Assembly (NCBI GenBank): GCA_944321715.1
Contig: CALUMJ010000007.1
Location: forward strand, 1 to 64,000
DNA from: an uncultured Muribaculaceae bacterium
GTDB taxonomy: Bacteria > Bacteroidota > Bacteroidia > Bacteroidales > Muribaculaceae
Reading direction: 5' to 3'
DNA length: 64,000 bases
This document shows positions 1 to 8,884 of this stretch, in pieces. The position numbers and the translations under genes were made by a program. The notes under the pieces are model-generated. The model was not told the DNA's origin. It saw nothing but the letters and a program-made list of their open reading frames with translations, and made no database searches. How positions within the stretch are numbered: the stretch's first letter is position 1; each line of letters starts with the position of its first letter.

Positions 1-37
1 CCGCTTGAAAAATTTTACGCCCCAAATAAAATGGAAA

Positions 38-75
38 GAGGGCGCATCAAATATTCCTCAATTTGATACACCCTC
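38..75. repeat. minimal copy of the dispersed inverted repeat
   Basis: A 38-bp near-palindrome whose right arm ends GATACACCCTC and whose left arm begins GAGGGCGCATCAAAT. The arms match the terminal repeats of the 180-bp elements at 14.4, 23.8 and 55.0 kb, but the internal hairpins are absent. It lies 3' of the minus-strand tRNA-Arg and its terminator. The rest of bases 1-150 shows no gene. Confidence 0.6.
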
Positions 76-151
76 GTTATACATAATTTGGTGAGAGTGG
101 CACACCCATGCAAATTATGTGCTGTTTTGTGAAATCAAAATGGACAATAAG

Positions 152-199
152 GTGCAAAAAGAAGCACCGACGGCTGCCACGTGGTTGGCTGTCGGTGCT
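152..199 (-). terminator. terminator of tRNA-Arg
   Basis: On the minus strand a hairpin with arms AGCACCGACAGC and GCCGTCGGTGCT is followed by TTCTTTTT. It starts about 30 bases after the tRNA 3' end, which fits an intrinsic terminator. Confidence 0.8.
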
Positions 200-227
200 T
201 TGCGCTCAGTGGCGGCTGCGTCCGCCG

Positions 228-302
228 TGGTACACCCATAGGGAGTCGAACCCTAATCGAAGGAACCGGAATCCTTTATTCTATCCATTGAACTATGGGT
301 GC
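228..302 (-). tRNA. tRNA-Arg (anticodon CCG)
   Basis: On the minus strand the sequence starts GCACCCATAGTTC and ends TATGGGTGTACCA. It folds as a cloverleaf: a 7-bp acceptor with a G-U first pair, anticodon stem AAGGA/TCCTT, loop TTCCGGT and T arm GGTTCGACTCC. The loop places anticodon CCG, so it reads the Arg codon CGG. CCA appears to be encoded at 228-230. A terminator hairpin follows. Confidence 0.93.
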
Positions 303-340
303 ATGTAAAAACGTAAAATTCGCGTATTTTACGTTTTCGG

Positions 341-372
341 TTGGCAAAAGTAATAATATATTTGTAGCTTTG
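341..372 (+). promoter_or_regulatory. Bacteroidetes-type promoter of ung
   Basis: TTGG at 341-344, a 20-nt spacer, then a perfect TAnnTTTG (TAGCTTTG) at 365-372. The start codon lies about 33 bases further on. Confidence 0.75.
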
Positions 373-405
373 CAAGTGGATATAGGATTTATTGGATAGA
401 ATTTA

Positions 406-1068
406 ATGAATGTCAAGATAGAAGAAAGCTGGCACCGCGAGCTTGCCGACGAGTGGGAACAGCCTTATTTCAAGCAACTTGTGGATTTTGTTCACGATGA
501 GTATCGGCGTTATCAAGTGTTTCCACCCGGACGCGAGATTTTTGCGGCTTTTGATGCCACTCCGTTCGACCGTGTGAAAGTGGTGATACTCGGTCAAGAC
601 CCTTACCACGACGTAGGGCAGGCCAATGGATTGTGCTTCTCGGTGCGCGATGGTGTACCCATGCCGCCATCGCTTGTGAACATATTCAAGGAAATACACG
701 ACGACCTCGGAAAACCGATGCCAGCAAGCGGCGACCTTTCGCGATGGGCGCGGCAGGGGGTGTTGCTTCTCAACTCGACGTTGACTGTGAGAGCGCATTG
801 TGCCGGGTCGCACCAAAATCGTGGTTGGGAAGAGTTTACCGACCATGTAATCTTCCATCTTGCCACGAATCGCGACCACTTGGTGTTTATTTTGTGGGGG
901 TCGTATGCCATCAAGAAAGGGGCATTCATCGACCGCACACGGCACTTGGTGCTGACATCGCCGCATCCGTCGCCCTTGTCGGCCTACCGTGGATTTTTCG
1001 GTAACAAGCATTTTTCACGAGCCAACGAGTATTTAGTGGCACATGGCGAGGAACCTATTGACTGGTGA
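406..1068 (+). CDS. ung: uracil-DNA glycosylase, family 1
   Basis: Removes uracil from DNA as the first step of base excision repair. At 220 residues it has the normal family-1 length. The water-activating motif GQDPYH is at residues 63-68 (catalytic Asp65), GLCFSV follows at about 75-80, the uracil-binding Asn is in LLNSTLTVR (about 121-129), and the DNA-intercalating motif HPSPLS is at 187-192. The GQDPYH motif is followed by DVGQANG where many homologues have GPGQAHG; this is a mild variation. The start at 406 is supported by the promoter ending at 372. It is probably a single-gene unit with the downstream plug gene following closely. Confidence 0.97.
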   Translation: MNVKIEESWHRELADEWEQPYFKQLVDFVHDEYRRYQVFPPGREIFAAFDATPFDRVKVVILGQDPYHDVGQANGLCFSVRDGVPMPPSLVNIFKEIHDDLGKPMPASGDLSRWARQGVLLLNSTLTVRAHCAGSHQNRGWEEFTDHVIFHLATNRDHLVFILWGSYAIKKGAFIDRTRHLVLTSPHPSPLSAYRGFFGNKHFSRANEYLVAHGEEPIDW

Positions 1069-1087
1069 AAACGGAAAAAGCAAGAAA

Positions 1088-2359
1088 ATGATGAAAAAGG
1101 CAATAATGTTATTGGCAGTAGTGTCGATGGTGTCATGCGCAGTTTTGGCGCAGTCGGCGATTGACACGCATACGCGCATATTTGACAGCAATTTCAAATC
1201 GTTGCAAGTGAAATTGTCGGGAAACGATTATTTTCCTCCTATAATCATGATGGGAGGCGACGACGTGATAGAGGTGCGTTTCGACGAGCTTAGCCCCGAG
1301 TTGTCGTATCTGCGTTACAGCGTGGTGCATTGCAATGCCAATTGGCAGCCGTCGCAACTTGTCGATACCGAATACCTTGAAGGGTTCAATTATGCCAATA
1401 TCGAGGATTACGAATATTCGAGCGGCACGTTCACGCATTTTGTGCATTATGAGTTCTCGTTGCCTAACGAGGAAATGCAGTTCACCAAGTCGGGCAATTA
1501 CCTTGTGCAAGTTTACCGTGAGGACGAACCCGATGAGATTCTGCTCCAAGCGCGTTTCATGGTGTGCGAGAATGTTGTCGGGGTTTACCCGTCGGTGTCG
1601 TCGCGTACCGATATTGATTACAATGTCGGCCACCAGCAGGTGGATATAACCATCGACACCCGCGACTACCGTGTGAGGGATTTATACCAGGATTTGGCTG
1701 TGTGTGTCAGCCAAAATTCGCGCATCGACAATGAAGTGTGGGTGAGCAAGCCGATGAGGGTGATGGGCGGCAAGGTGGTGTATGAACATGACCGCAACTT
1801 GATTTTCCCGGCAGGGAACGAGTACCGCCGCATGGAAACTGTGGCAGTCAATTATCCTACCATGGGCGTGTCGAGGGTTGAATATTTCCACCCATTTTAC
1901 CACGCCACGTTGCACACCGACGAGCCTCGCACCGATGTGATGTACCTCTATGACAAGACACAATACGGGCGTTTCACCATACGCAATGCCGAAGCCGACG
2001 ACTCGAATGGCCGTGCCGACTACTTGGTCACGCACTTCTCGCTTGCCACAGGCGAACGCATCACTGAAGGCAAGTTGTATATCGAAGGGGAATTTACCAA
2101 CCACCTGTTTTCGCCCGAGTCATTGATGCGGTATGACGAGGCATCGGGGTGCTATGTGGCCGACATCCTGCTCAAGCAAGGTGCATACAACTACCAGTAC
2201 CTATTCGTTCCCGACGGGACAAGCGTGGGATATACAGCAACCATCGAGGGCGACAAATACCAGACTGTCAACGAATATTCGGTGAAGGTGTATAACCGGC
2301 AGCCCGGCGAGCGTTACGACCGCTTGGTGGGTTTCGGCATGGTATTCTCGGGCAAGTGA
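1088..2359 (+). CDS. DUF5103 / type IX secretion plug-like protein
   Basis: A 423-residue exported protein that I recognise as DUF5103, now named after the type IX secretion system (T9SS) plug protein that occludes the SprA channel in Flavobacterium. Family features visible: an early SLQVKLSGNDYFPPI stretch, the VVHCNANWQPSQL and EYLEGFN motifs at about 85-105, SGNYLVQVY, and a GNEYRR block at about 245. I start at the paired ATGs at 1088/1091, because they begin a hydrophobic signal sequence (ending MVSC or VLAQ). The earlier in-frame start at 1043 would overlap ung and put a polar stretch first. Whether it is a lipoprotein (MVSC) or cleaved after VLA is unclear. No other T9SS component is in the window, so the plug function is by family only. 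Confidence 0.8.
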   Translation: MMKKAIMLLAVVSMVSCAVLAQSAIDTHTRIFDSNFKSLQVKLSGNDYFPPIIMMGGDDVIEVRFDELSPELSYLRYSVVHCNANWQPSQLVDTEYLEGFNYANIEDYEYSSGTFTHFVHYEFSLPNEEMQFTKSGNYLVQVYREDEPDEILLQARFMVCENVVGVYPSVSSRTDIDYNVGHQQVDITIDTRDYRVRDLYQDLAVCVSQNSRIDNEVWVSKPMRVMGGKVVYEHDRNLIFPAGNEYRRMETVAVNYPTMGVSRVEYFHPFYHATLHTDEPRTDVMYLYDKTQYGRFTIRNAEADDSNGRADYLVTHFSLATGERITEGKLYIEGEFTNHLFSPESLMRYDEASGCYVADILLKQGAYNYQYLFVPDGTSVGYTATIEGDKYQTVNEYSVKVYNRQPGERYDRLVGFGMVFSGK

Positions 2360-2462
2360 TGACATTCACACCAGCGCAACACAATTTCCATGAAAATTTA
2401 GAACAGTTTCTTAGGTAAAACTGGAATGTTTTGTTTACTTTGCATTAACTAAAACTAACGCT

Positions 2463-3299
2463 ATGAAAATAATCGCCGACAGCAGTTCCACACGCACAGA
2501 ATGGGTATTGGTTGATGGAACTGACATTATAGCCGAGGCTACGACCGAAGGGTTGAACCCGTTTTTCCAGTCACGGCGCGAAATCAGCCACAGTGTGCGT
2601 TTGCAACTGCCCGACATATTTTTCAAACGCAGGTGGGACAAAGTTTATTTTTACGGAGCGGGCTGCTCTACCGAGGAAAAGAAAGATACTGTGAAGGCTT
2701 CGCTCGTGGCTCAGTTCAAGACACCGATTGAGGTTGAAAGCGACTTGCTGGGTGCGGCTCGCGGTTTGTTTGTCGATTCGGCAGGCTTGGCTTGCATACT
2801 TGGCACAGGGTCCAATTCATGCCTGTATGATGGTCGTAAGATTGTGAAGAATGTACGCCCGCTTGGTTTCATATTAGGTGATGAGGGGAGCGGTTCGGCT
2901 TTGGGCAAATTATTCTTGAGCGACTGTCTTAAAAATCTGGCGCCGCAGCAGTTACAGGACGAGTTTTACACGCATTTCAACGTCACACCCGATGAAATCA
3001 TGGATAGCGTGTATGTCATGTCATTGTCCAACAAGACACTTAGCAAATATTCGTTTTTCCTTGCCGAGCATTTGGACGACGACTATGTATATGAATTGGT
3101 GCACGATGAAATCATGCGCTTTTTCAGGCGTAATATAAGCCAGTATGACTATGCCACCTATCCGCTATGTTTTGTTGGTTCGGTTGCCTGCACTTATTCC
3201 GACATATTGAAAACTGTGGCTTCGGAGTTCGGGGCTTCGGTCGAGAAGATAATACCACGCTCGTTGCCGGGTTTGATAGTGTTTCATGGGCAGAAGTGA
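2463..3299 (+). CDS. BadF/BadG-type N-acetylhexosamine kinase (MurK/NagK-like paralogue)
   Basis: A 278-residue sugar kinase of the ASKHA fold. The phosphate-1 loop is ADSSSTRTEW at residues 5-14, where the usual form is ADSGST. The adenosine region contains CILGTGSNSC and ILGDEGSGSALG (about 115-147). It is clearly paralogous to MurK at 28760-29608, sharing these blocks and the overall length. Substrate is not determined by sequence: GlcNAc, MurNAc or anhydroMurNAc are plausible, since the next seven genes handle cell-wall sugars and muropeptides. It is separated from the amidase gene by 150 bases containing a promoter, so it may be transcribed apart. Upstream, TACTTTG at 2436-2442 is a -7 box one base short of consensus. 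Confidence 0.85.
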   Translation: MKIIADSSSTRTEWVLVDGTDIIAEATTEGLNPFFQSRREISHSVRLQLPDIFFKRRWDKVYFYGAGCSTEEKKDTVKASLVAQFKTPIEVESDLLGAARGLFVDSAGLACILGTGSNSCLYDGRKIVKNVRPLGFILGDEGSGSALGKLFLSDCLKNLAPQQLQDEFYTHFNVTPDEIMDSVYVMSLSNKTLSKYSFFLAEHLDDDYVYELVHDEIMRFFRRNISQYDYATYPLCFVGSVACTYSDILKTVASEFGASVEKIIPRSLPGLIVFHGQK

Positions 3300-3377
3300 T
3301 TAGGAAGTCCCGTGGAATACTAAAAATATGTAGTTAATTCATAAATAGTCTTTAATTAGCAGAATTAATGCCATGAT

Positions 3378-3412
3378 TTTGCCGCATGATAAAGAGTAAA
3401 ACACTATTTTTG
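3378..3412 (+). promoter_or_regulatory. promoter of the muropeptide operon
   Basis: TTTG at 3378-3381 and a perfect -7 box TATTTTTG at 3405-3412, spacing 23. It is the only good match in the 150-base gap before the amidase gene. Confidence 0.5.
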
Positions 3413-3449
3413 TTGAAAACAAGTTTACCATTAACATAAAGACAGGTTT

Positions 3450-6434
3450 ATGCAAAAAATAACTACGTTAAATAAAATCATGCTTGCCATTGCGGTAGCT
3501 GCGCTCGGTGGTACGGCGGCTGCTAATGCAAAGTTGTCGGCAAGCCAATTGAAAGAGAATGCAACCGCAGCTGTTGCCGAAGTTTTGCCGCCCCACATGG
3601 GCATTGGCAATGTGACGGTGAAAAAAATCAATATCAGTGACAGCCGCAAGACTGTGACTATAACGATGAGTGGCAATTTTGCCGATGTGCCGTTTGATGC
3701 CGAGTACCTTGAAACGGTGAAAGATGCCATACGCGGCAGCCTTCCCGAGAAATACAGGTCATACAAAATGTCGATTACTGTAGATGGGCGTGCTGCCAGC
3801 GACTATCTGCCTGATTTCGACCCCAAGTATCGTCGCAGCCATGAGCCGTTTGTGTCGAACGACAATCCATCGAAACACTATACCAAGGGGCTTGACGGCA
3901 ACATCATAGCCTTGTGGCAGAGCCACGGTTGGTATTTTGAACCCGACGAGAACCGCTGGGAATGGCAGAGGGCGAGGATATTCCAGACTGTTGAAGACCT
4001 ATACACGCAGAGCTTTGTGATGCCCTATCTGATGCCGATGCTCGAAAATGCCGGTGCATACGTGATGAGCCCGCGTGAACGTGACGTGAATGTGCATGAA
4101 GTAATAGTCGATGCCGATGGTGTGGAGGCACAGGACACATACGCGGAGCATAACGGCGACAAGAAGTGGCAACAAGGCGACGGTCAGGGATTTGCCTACC
4201 AGCGCAAGGTTTATAAGGATTTTGAAAATCCCTTTGCCGAAGGGACATACCGCCAAGTAGCAGCCACAAGCGACAAGGGTAGTGTATCGACGGCCTCGTG
4301 GAACGCCGAAGTACCACAGGATGGGAATTATGCCGTGTATGTTTCATATAAAACCGTGCCTGGCAGCACTACCGCCGCGCATTATGTGGTGAACAGCTTG
4401 GCTGGAGAGGAATCGTTCACCATCAACCAGCAAATGGGCGGTGGCACATGGATTTATCTTGGGCACTTCCCGTTGCGCAAAGGGCTTAATGAGAATGTGG
4501 TAGTGCTTGACAATTATTCGGCTACGGGCAAAGGCGTGGTGACAGCCGATGCTGTCAAGATTGGCGGCGGAATGGGCAATGTGGCTCGCCGTGTATCGCC
4601 CGACGATGAAAACAATGACAAAAAAGATATAGCATACCGTTATGTGCCGAGCAACCACCCCCGCTACACCGAGGGGGCGCGCTATTTCTTGCAATGGGCA
4701 GGTGTTCCCGACAGCGTGTATTCTCCGTCGGAAGGGGTCGATGACTACGGCGACGACTACCGTTCACGCGGATTGTGGGTCAATTACCTTGCCGGAGGAT
4801 CGCAAGTATTGCCCGATGCCGAAGGGCTCAATATACCAGTGGACATAGCATTTGCATTCCACAGCGACGCCGGCACCACGATGAACGACAGCATAATAGG
4901 CTCGTTGGGTATTTACTTTACCAACAAGTTTGACCGATATGCCGATGGGACGCCGCGCATCGTGTCGCGCGCACTTGTCGATTCGGTACTGACTAATATC
5001 GTGAACGACGTGCGCCGCCAGTTTGAACCCGAATGGATGCGGCGAGGAATGTGGGACAAATCGTATTACGAAGCCCGTGTGCCAGAGGTGCCGACTATGT
5101 TGCTCGAATTGCTGTCGCACCAGAATTTTGCCGACATGAAGTATGGCCTCGACCCGAATTTCCGTTTCACTGTGAGCCGTGCGGTGTATAAGGGCATGTT
5201 GCAATTCATCGCAGCCCGTGACGGACGCGACTACATGGTGCAGCCGCTGCCGGTAAATTCATTTGCAATCGACATGACGGGTGGCAACAGTTTTAAATTG
5301 TCGTGGAAACCTACACGCGACACGTTGTGCGACAATGCCGATGCCAGCAAGTATGTAGTGCTTGAACGAGTAGGCAATGGAGGTTTCAAGGAGATTGCCG
5401 TTGTGGGCAAGACCGAGTATGAAGCAAACATCACCGATAACGAAATACATAGTTATAAAATTGTTGCCATGAATGACGGTGGACGCAGTTTCCCGTCGGA
5501 AGTGCTTTCGTGCGGTGTGGCAGCCAATGCTCGTGGCAAGGTGCTTGTGGTTAACGGCTTCACCCGTGTGTCGGCTCCCGATTATTTCGATGCTGGTGCA
5601 GTGGCAGGATTTTACAGCGAGCGCGATATGGGCGTGCCTTACATGCAAGAAATATGTTACATTGGCCGTCAGTTTGAGTTCCGCAGAAGCATACCGTGGA
5701 TGGACGATGATGCGGCGGGATTTGGCGCAAGTCGTTCGGACTACGAAACCACGGTAATTGCTGGAAACACGTTTGACTATCCGGCGGTACATGGCGAGGC
5801 AATCATGGCAGCAGGCTACTCGTTCACATCGTCGAGCCTGAAAGCCGTGGAGGATGGGGCTATTGCCATGAATGGTTACAAGGCGGTGGACTTAATCCTT
5901 GGTAAGCAAAAGGAATACACCGTTGGGCGTGGCGCGATGCCGTCGCATTATGCCATATTCGACGAGGCATTGCGCAACCGGTTGACCGTCTATTTCAAGC
6001 AAGGCGGAAACCTGCTGGCTTCGGGAGCTTTCATTGCTACCGATATATGGGATAAGCCACAACCCGACAAGCCGAGAAGCACGTTTGCCGAGAAAGTTCT
6101 CGGGTATAAGTGGCGCACTGGTCAGGCCGAGGTATCGGGGCAAGCCTATTCGGTGCCGTCGGAATATGGCGAACTTGACATGCCCGATGCCGAGTGGGCG
6201 TATTACAATCGGCCCAATGGCGATGTGTATTGCGTGGAGTCGCCCGATGCCATAATCCCCGCAGGCGACAATGCAGTTACCATAATGCGTTACAGCGAGA
6301 ACAACCTCCCTGCCGCAGTGGCAGCCGACAAGGGGCGTTACAAGACGTGCATCATGGGCTTCCCGTTTGAAACCATCAAGTCGGCGCAATCGCGCGAATT
6401 GTTGATGAAGAGCATATTGGATTTTTTCAACTAA
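3450..6434 (+). CDS. secreted N-acetylmuramoyl-L-alanine amidase with golvesin-like and Fn3 domains
   Basis: A 994-residue exported protein with a signal peptide ending near ANA at residue 25-27. The zinc amidase (Amidase_3-like) elements are interrupted by an inserted domain: first His in LWQSHGWYF (about residue 155), second His in AFAFHSDAG (about 473), and catalytic Glu in PTMLLELLSHQN (about 552). The insert at about 230-370 resembles the golvesin C-terminal/CBM-like beta-sandwich (DGNYAVYVSYK, TWIYLGHFPLRKG). An Fn3-like module follows at about 610-690, then an unassigned C-terminal region. By family it cleaves the MurNAc-L-Ala bond of peptidoglycan in the periplasm. It is the first gene of a run ending at NamZ. 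Homologues are sometimes labelled xanthan lyase, which the active-site residues do not support. Confidence 0.8.
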   Translation: MQKITTLNKIMLAIAVAALGGTAAANAKLSASQLKENATAAVAEVLPPHMGIGNVTVKKINISDSRKTVTITMSGNFADVPFDAEYLETVKDAIRGSLPEKYRSYKMSITVDGRAASDYLPDFDPKYRRSHEPFVSNDNPSKHYTKGLDGNIIALWQSHGWYFEPDENRWEWQRARIFQTVEDLYTQSFVMPYLMPMLENAGAYVMSPRERDVNVHEVIVDADGVEAQDTYAEHNGDKKWQQGDGQGFAYQRKVYKDFENPFAEGTYRQVAATSDKGSVSTASWNAEVPQDGNYAVYVSYKTVPGSTTAAHYVVNSLAGEESFTINQQMGGGTWIYLGHFPLRKGLNENVVVLDNYSATGKGVVTADAVKIGGGMGNVARRVSPDDENNDKKDIAYRYVPSNHPRYTEGARYFLQWAGVPDSVYSPSEGVDDYGDDYRSRGLWVNYLAGGSQVLPDAEGLNIPVDIAFAFHSDAGTTMNDSIIGSLGIYFTNKFDRYADGTPRIVSRALVDSVLTNIVNDVRRQFEPEWMRRGMWDKSYYEARVPEVPTMLLELLSHQNFADMKYGLDPNFRFTVSRAVYKGMLQFIAARDGRDYMVQPLPVNSFAIDMTGGNSFKLSWKPTRDTLCDNADASKYVVLERVGNGGFKEIAVVGKTEYEANITDNEIHSYKIVAMNDGGRSFPSEVLSCGVAANARGKVLVVNGFTRVSAPDYFDAGAVAGFYSERDMGVPYMQEICYIGRQFEFRRSIPWMDDDAAGFGASRSDYETTVIAGNTFDYPAVHGEAIMAAGYSFTSSSLKAVEDGAIAMNGYKAVDLILGKQKEYTVGRGAMPSHYAIFDEALRNRLTVYFKQGGNLLASGAFIATDIWDKPQPDKPRSTFAEKVLGYKWRTGQAEVSGQAYSVPSEYGELDMPDAEWAYYNRPNGDVYCVESPDAIIPAGDNAVTIMRYSENNLPAAVAADKGRYKTCIMGFPFETIKSAQSRELLMKSILDFFN

Positions 6435-6461
6435 GATAAATTATAAAATAATATCATATTT

Positions 6462-7928
6462 ATGAAAACGTCAATTTACTGTTTTCTGCCATACGCCGAT
6501 AGCGCACAGGCAGCCGAGTCCATAAAAAACTTGCAAGCGAATGAAAATATCGCAAAGATATATTTGCTTAATGCCAGTGGAGAAACGACCGAATGCCCCG
6601 AAGGGTGCGAGATGCTCAAGGTGAAGTCGCTCGAAGCATCGTCAACCATGCGGGCAATTGCCAGCCATGCCAGCGGCGACTTTGTGATGATTTACACTAA
6701 GTACACGACGTTGCTCCCGGGTCTGTTTGCATTTGAGCGCATGGTGCGGTTGGCTGCCGACAGTGGTGCCGGTATGGTATATGCCGACCATTACAATGTT
6801 TCGGCCGACGGACATCGTACCAATGCCCCAGTAATCGATTACCAGCAAGGCAGTTTGCGCGATGACTTTGATTTCGGTTCGGTGCTGTTGTTCACCACCG
6901 AGGCTTTCACACGTGCTGCCAGCATGATGACTGCCGACTATGATGCGGCAGGATTGTATGACTTGCGCCTGAAACTGTCGCAATTTGCCTCGATTGTTCA
7001 TATCAACGAGTACCTCTACAACGACGTGGAAACCGACACGCGCCGCAGCGGCGAGAAAATATTCGACTACGTTGACCCGCGCAACCGCAACCGTCAAATC
7101 GAGATGGAAGCTGCATGCACCGAATACCTGAAAGAGGTGGGTGGATATCTTGCCCCCGAGTTTGAGCATATCGACTTCGAGAAGGGCGATTTTGAATATG
7201 AGGCATCGGTAATCATTCCTGTACGTAACCGCATCCGCACCATTCGTGATGCCATCAATTCGGCATTGTCGCAGAAGTGCGATTTCAAGTTCAATGTCAT
7301 TGTCATTGACAATCATTCGACTGACGGCACTACCGATGCTATCCGTGAGTTTACCGACGAGCGGCTTATTCACATCATTCCCGAGCGCGACGACTTGGGC
7401 ATAGGTGGCTGCTGGAACATGGGAGCGCACCACGAGCGATGTGGCAAGTTTGCCGTGCAGTTAGACAGCGACGACGTGTATGCCGACGAAAACACATTGT
7501 CGAAAGTGGTAAAAGCGTTTTATGAGCAAAATTGTGCCATGGTAGTGGGCACGTACATGCTAACCGACATCAACAAAAACATGATTCCGCCGGGCATTAT
7601 CGACCATAAGGAATGGACTCCCGAGAACGGACGCAACAACGCCCTCAGGATAAACGGTTTCGGTGCGCCTCGTGCGTTCTACACACCTATGGTGCGCGAA
7701 ATCAAGATACCTAACACAAGCTATGGCGAGGACTATGCAATGGGATTGAATTTCTCAAGGCGTTACCAGATAGGACGCATTTGGGAACCTATTTACCTGT
7801 GCCGCCGCTGGGAAGACAATTCCGACGCATCGCTCGACATAAACAAAATGAACGCCAACAACCTGTACAAGGACCGCATACGCACGTGGGAGTTGCAGGC
7901 TCGCATAGCCATGAACCGCAAAAAATGA
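6462..7928 (+). CDS. family 2 glycosyltransferase, two GT-A-like halves
   Basis: A 488-residue cytoplasmic glycosyltransferase. The C-terminal half is a standard GT2 domain: [10 protein letters not shown] at about 247-256, VIDNHSTDG at about 283, and QLDSDDVY (the metal-binding DxD) at about 335. The N-terminal 240 residues look like a second, degenerate GT-A domain without a clear DxD. No membrane segment is visible. It sits 27 bases after the amidase and overlaps the next gene by 4 bases (ATGA), so it belongs to the operon. Acceptor and donor are unknown; the setting among peptidoglycan genes suggests a cell-envelope glycan. Confidence 0.85.
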   Translation: MKTSIYCFLPYADSAQAAESIKNLQANENIAKIYLLNASGETTECPEGCEMLKVKSLEASSTMRAIASHASGDFVMIYTKYTTLLPGLFAFERMVRLAADSGAGMVYADHYNVSADGHRTNAPVIDYQQGSLRDDFDFGSVLLFTTEAFTRAASMMTADYDAAGLYDLRLKLSQFASIVHINEYLYNDVETDTRRSGEKIFDYVDPRNRNRQIEMEAACTEYLKEVGGYLAPEFEHIDFEKGDFEYEASVIIPVRNRIRTIRDAINSALSQKCDFKFNVIVIDNHSTDGTTDAIREFTDERLIHIIPERDDLGIGGCWNMGAHHERCGKFAVQLDSDDVYADENTLSKVVKAFYEQNCAMVVGTYMLTDINKNMIPPGIIDHKEWTPENGRNNALRINGFGAPRAFYTPMVREIKIPNTSYGEDYAMGLNFSRRYQIGRIWEPIYLCRRWEDNSDASLDINKMNANNLYKDRIRTWELQARIAMNRKK

Positions 7929-8884
7929 CCGACATGGACGTGACGAATGATGTTGCAAGACTGTTTGACAGGCAATTGCAGGAATGGAAGCTGGCTGCCG
8001 ACAATTATGCTGCATTGAGCAGTGTGAAAGTGAGGGAATATGAAGTGGGCGATGCGCGCATAAAATTGCAGTTCAATCCGGCCCGCATAATATCGTCGGC
8101 CGCCAAGGTCGATGCCAAGTCAATCAAGGCTCGCCGTTGCTTCTTGTGCGGCGACAACCGTCCTGCCGAACAGGACGGGCTGCCGTGGGGCGGAGAGTAC
8201 ATGATACTTGTCAACCCTTACCCGATATTCCCGCGGCACTTGACAGTGCCTAACATTAACCATGTGCCGCAGCGCATATCAGGCCGTATGCCCGATATGA
8301 TGCGGCTTGCCGAATACTTGGACGGGTTTGTAGTGTTCTACAACGGGCCGCATTGCGGAGCATCGGCTCCCGACCATTTCCATTTCCAGGCAGGCAACAA
8401 GGGGTTCATGACATTCGACAGCGACCTTGAATGCCACGGCAAAAAAGAATTGGTGAAAGCTGCCGAAGGTGCCGAAATGTATCTTGTCGAGGGGCTTGCC
8501 CGCCGTGCGTTTGTTATAAATGCTGCCAGCGTGGAGAGTGGGGCAGACATGTTTGAATGCCTTTACAGAGCATTGCCGATGAAAGAAGGCGATGAAGAAC
8601 CCATGCTTAACATATTGTGTTGGTACACCGATGGCGAGTGGCGCATAGCTGTGTTCCCACGAGTGAAACATCGCCCCGATTGTTATTTTGCCGAGGGCGA
8701 GGCCAACATACTCATCACTCCGGCATCGGTCGATATGGGTGGGGTGTTCATAGCCCCGCTTGAGAAAGATTTCGAGAAAGTCACAGCCGATGACATCAAA
8801 AATATATTTGATGAGGTGTGTATATCCGAGGTTGAGGCTCGTCGCATAGTGGATAACATAAAATGGGCCAAGCACCATGGATAG
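7925..8884 (+). CDS. DUF4922 protein, HIT/GalT-like nucleotidyltransferase fold
   Basis: A 319-residue protein of the DUF4922 family. A zinc-knuckle-like CFLCGDNRP lies at about residues 74-82, and a histidine-triad-like DHFHFQAGN lies near 150. These resemble galactose-1-phosphate uridylyltransferase and GDP-galactose phosphorylase-like enzymes. I choose ATG 7925, which overlaps the previous stop (ATGA); an in-frame start at 7781 would be buried in the glycosyltransferase gene. It overlaps the SpoIID gene by 8 bases, showing translational coupling. A nucleotide-sugar phosphorylase or transferase role for salvaged sugars is inference. Confidence 0.8.
   Translation: MTDMDVTNDVARLFDRQLQEWKLAADNYAALSSVKVREYEVGDARIKLQFNPARIISSAAKVDAKSIKARRCFLCGDNRPAEQDGLPWGGEYMILVNPYPIFPRHLTVPNINHVPQRISGRMPDMMRLAEYLDGFVVFYNGPHCGASAPDHFHFQAGNKGFMTFDSDLECHGKKELVKAAEGAEMYLVEGLARRAFVINAASVESGADMFECLYRALPMKEGDEEPMLNILCWYTDGEWRIAVFPRVKHRPDCYFAEGEANILITPASVDMGGVFIAPLEKDFEKVTADDIKNIFDEVCISEVEARRIVDNIKWAKHHG

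Noticed and set aside
3450..6434. Calling the 994-residue protein a xanthan lyase
   Set aside because: The zinc-amidase His, His and Glu positions are visible, and no polysaccharide-lyase motif was found.
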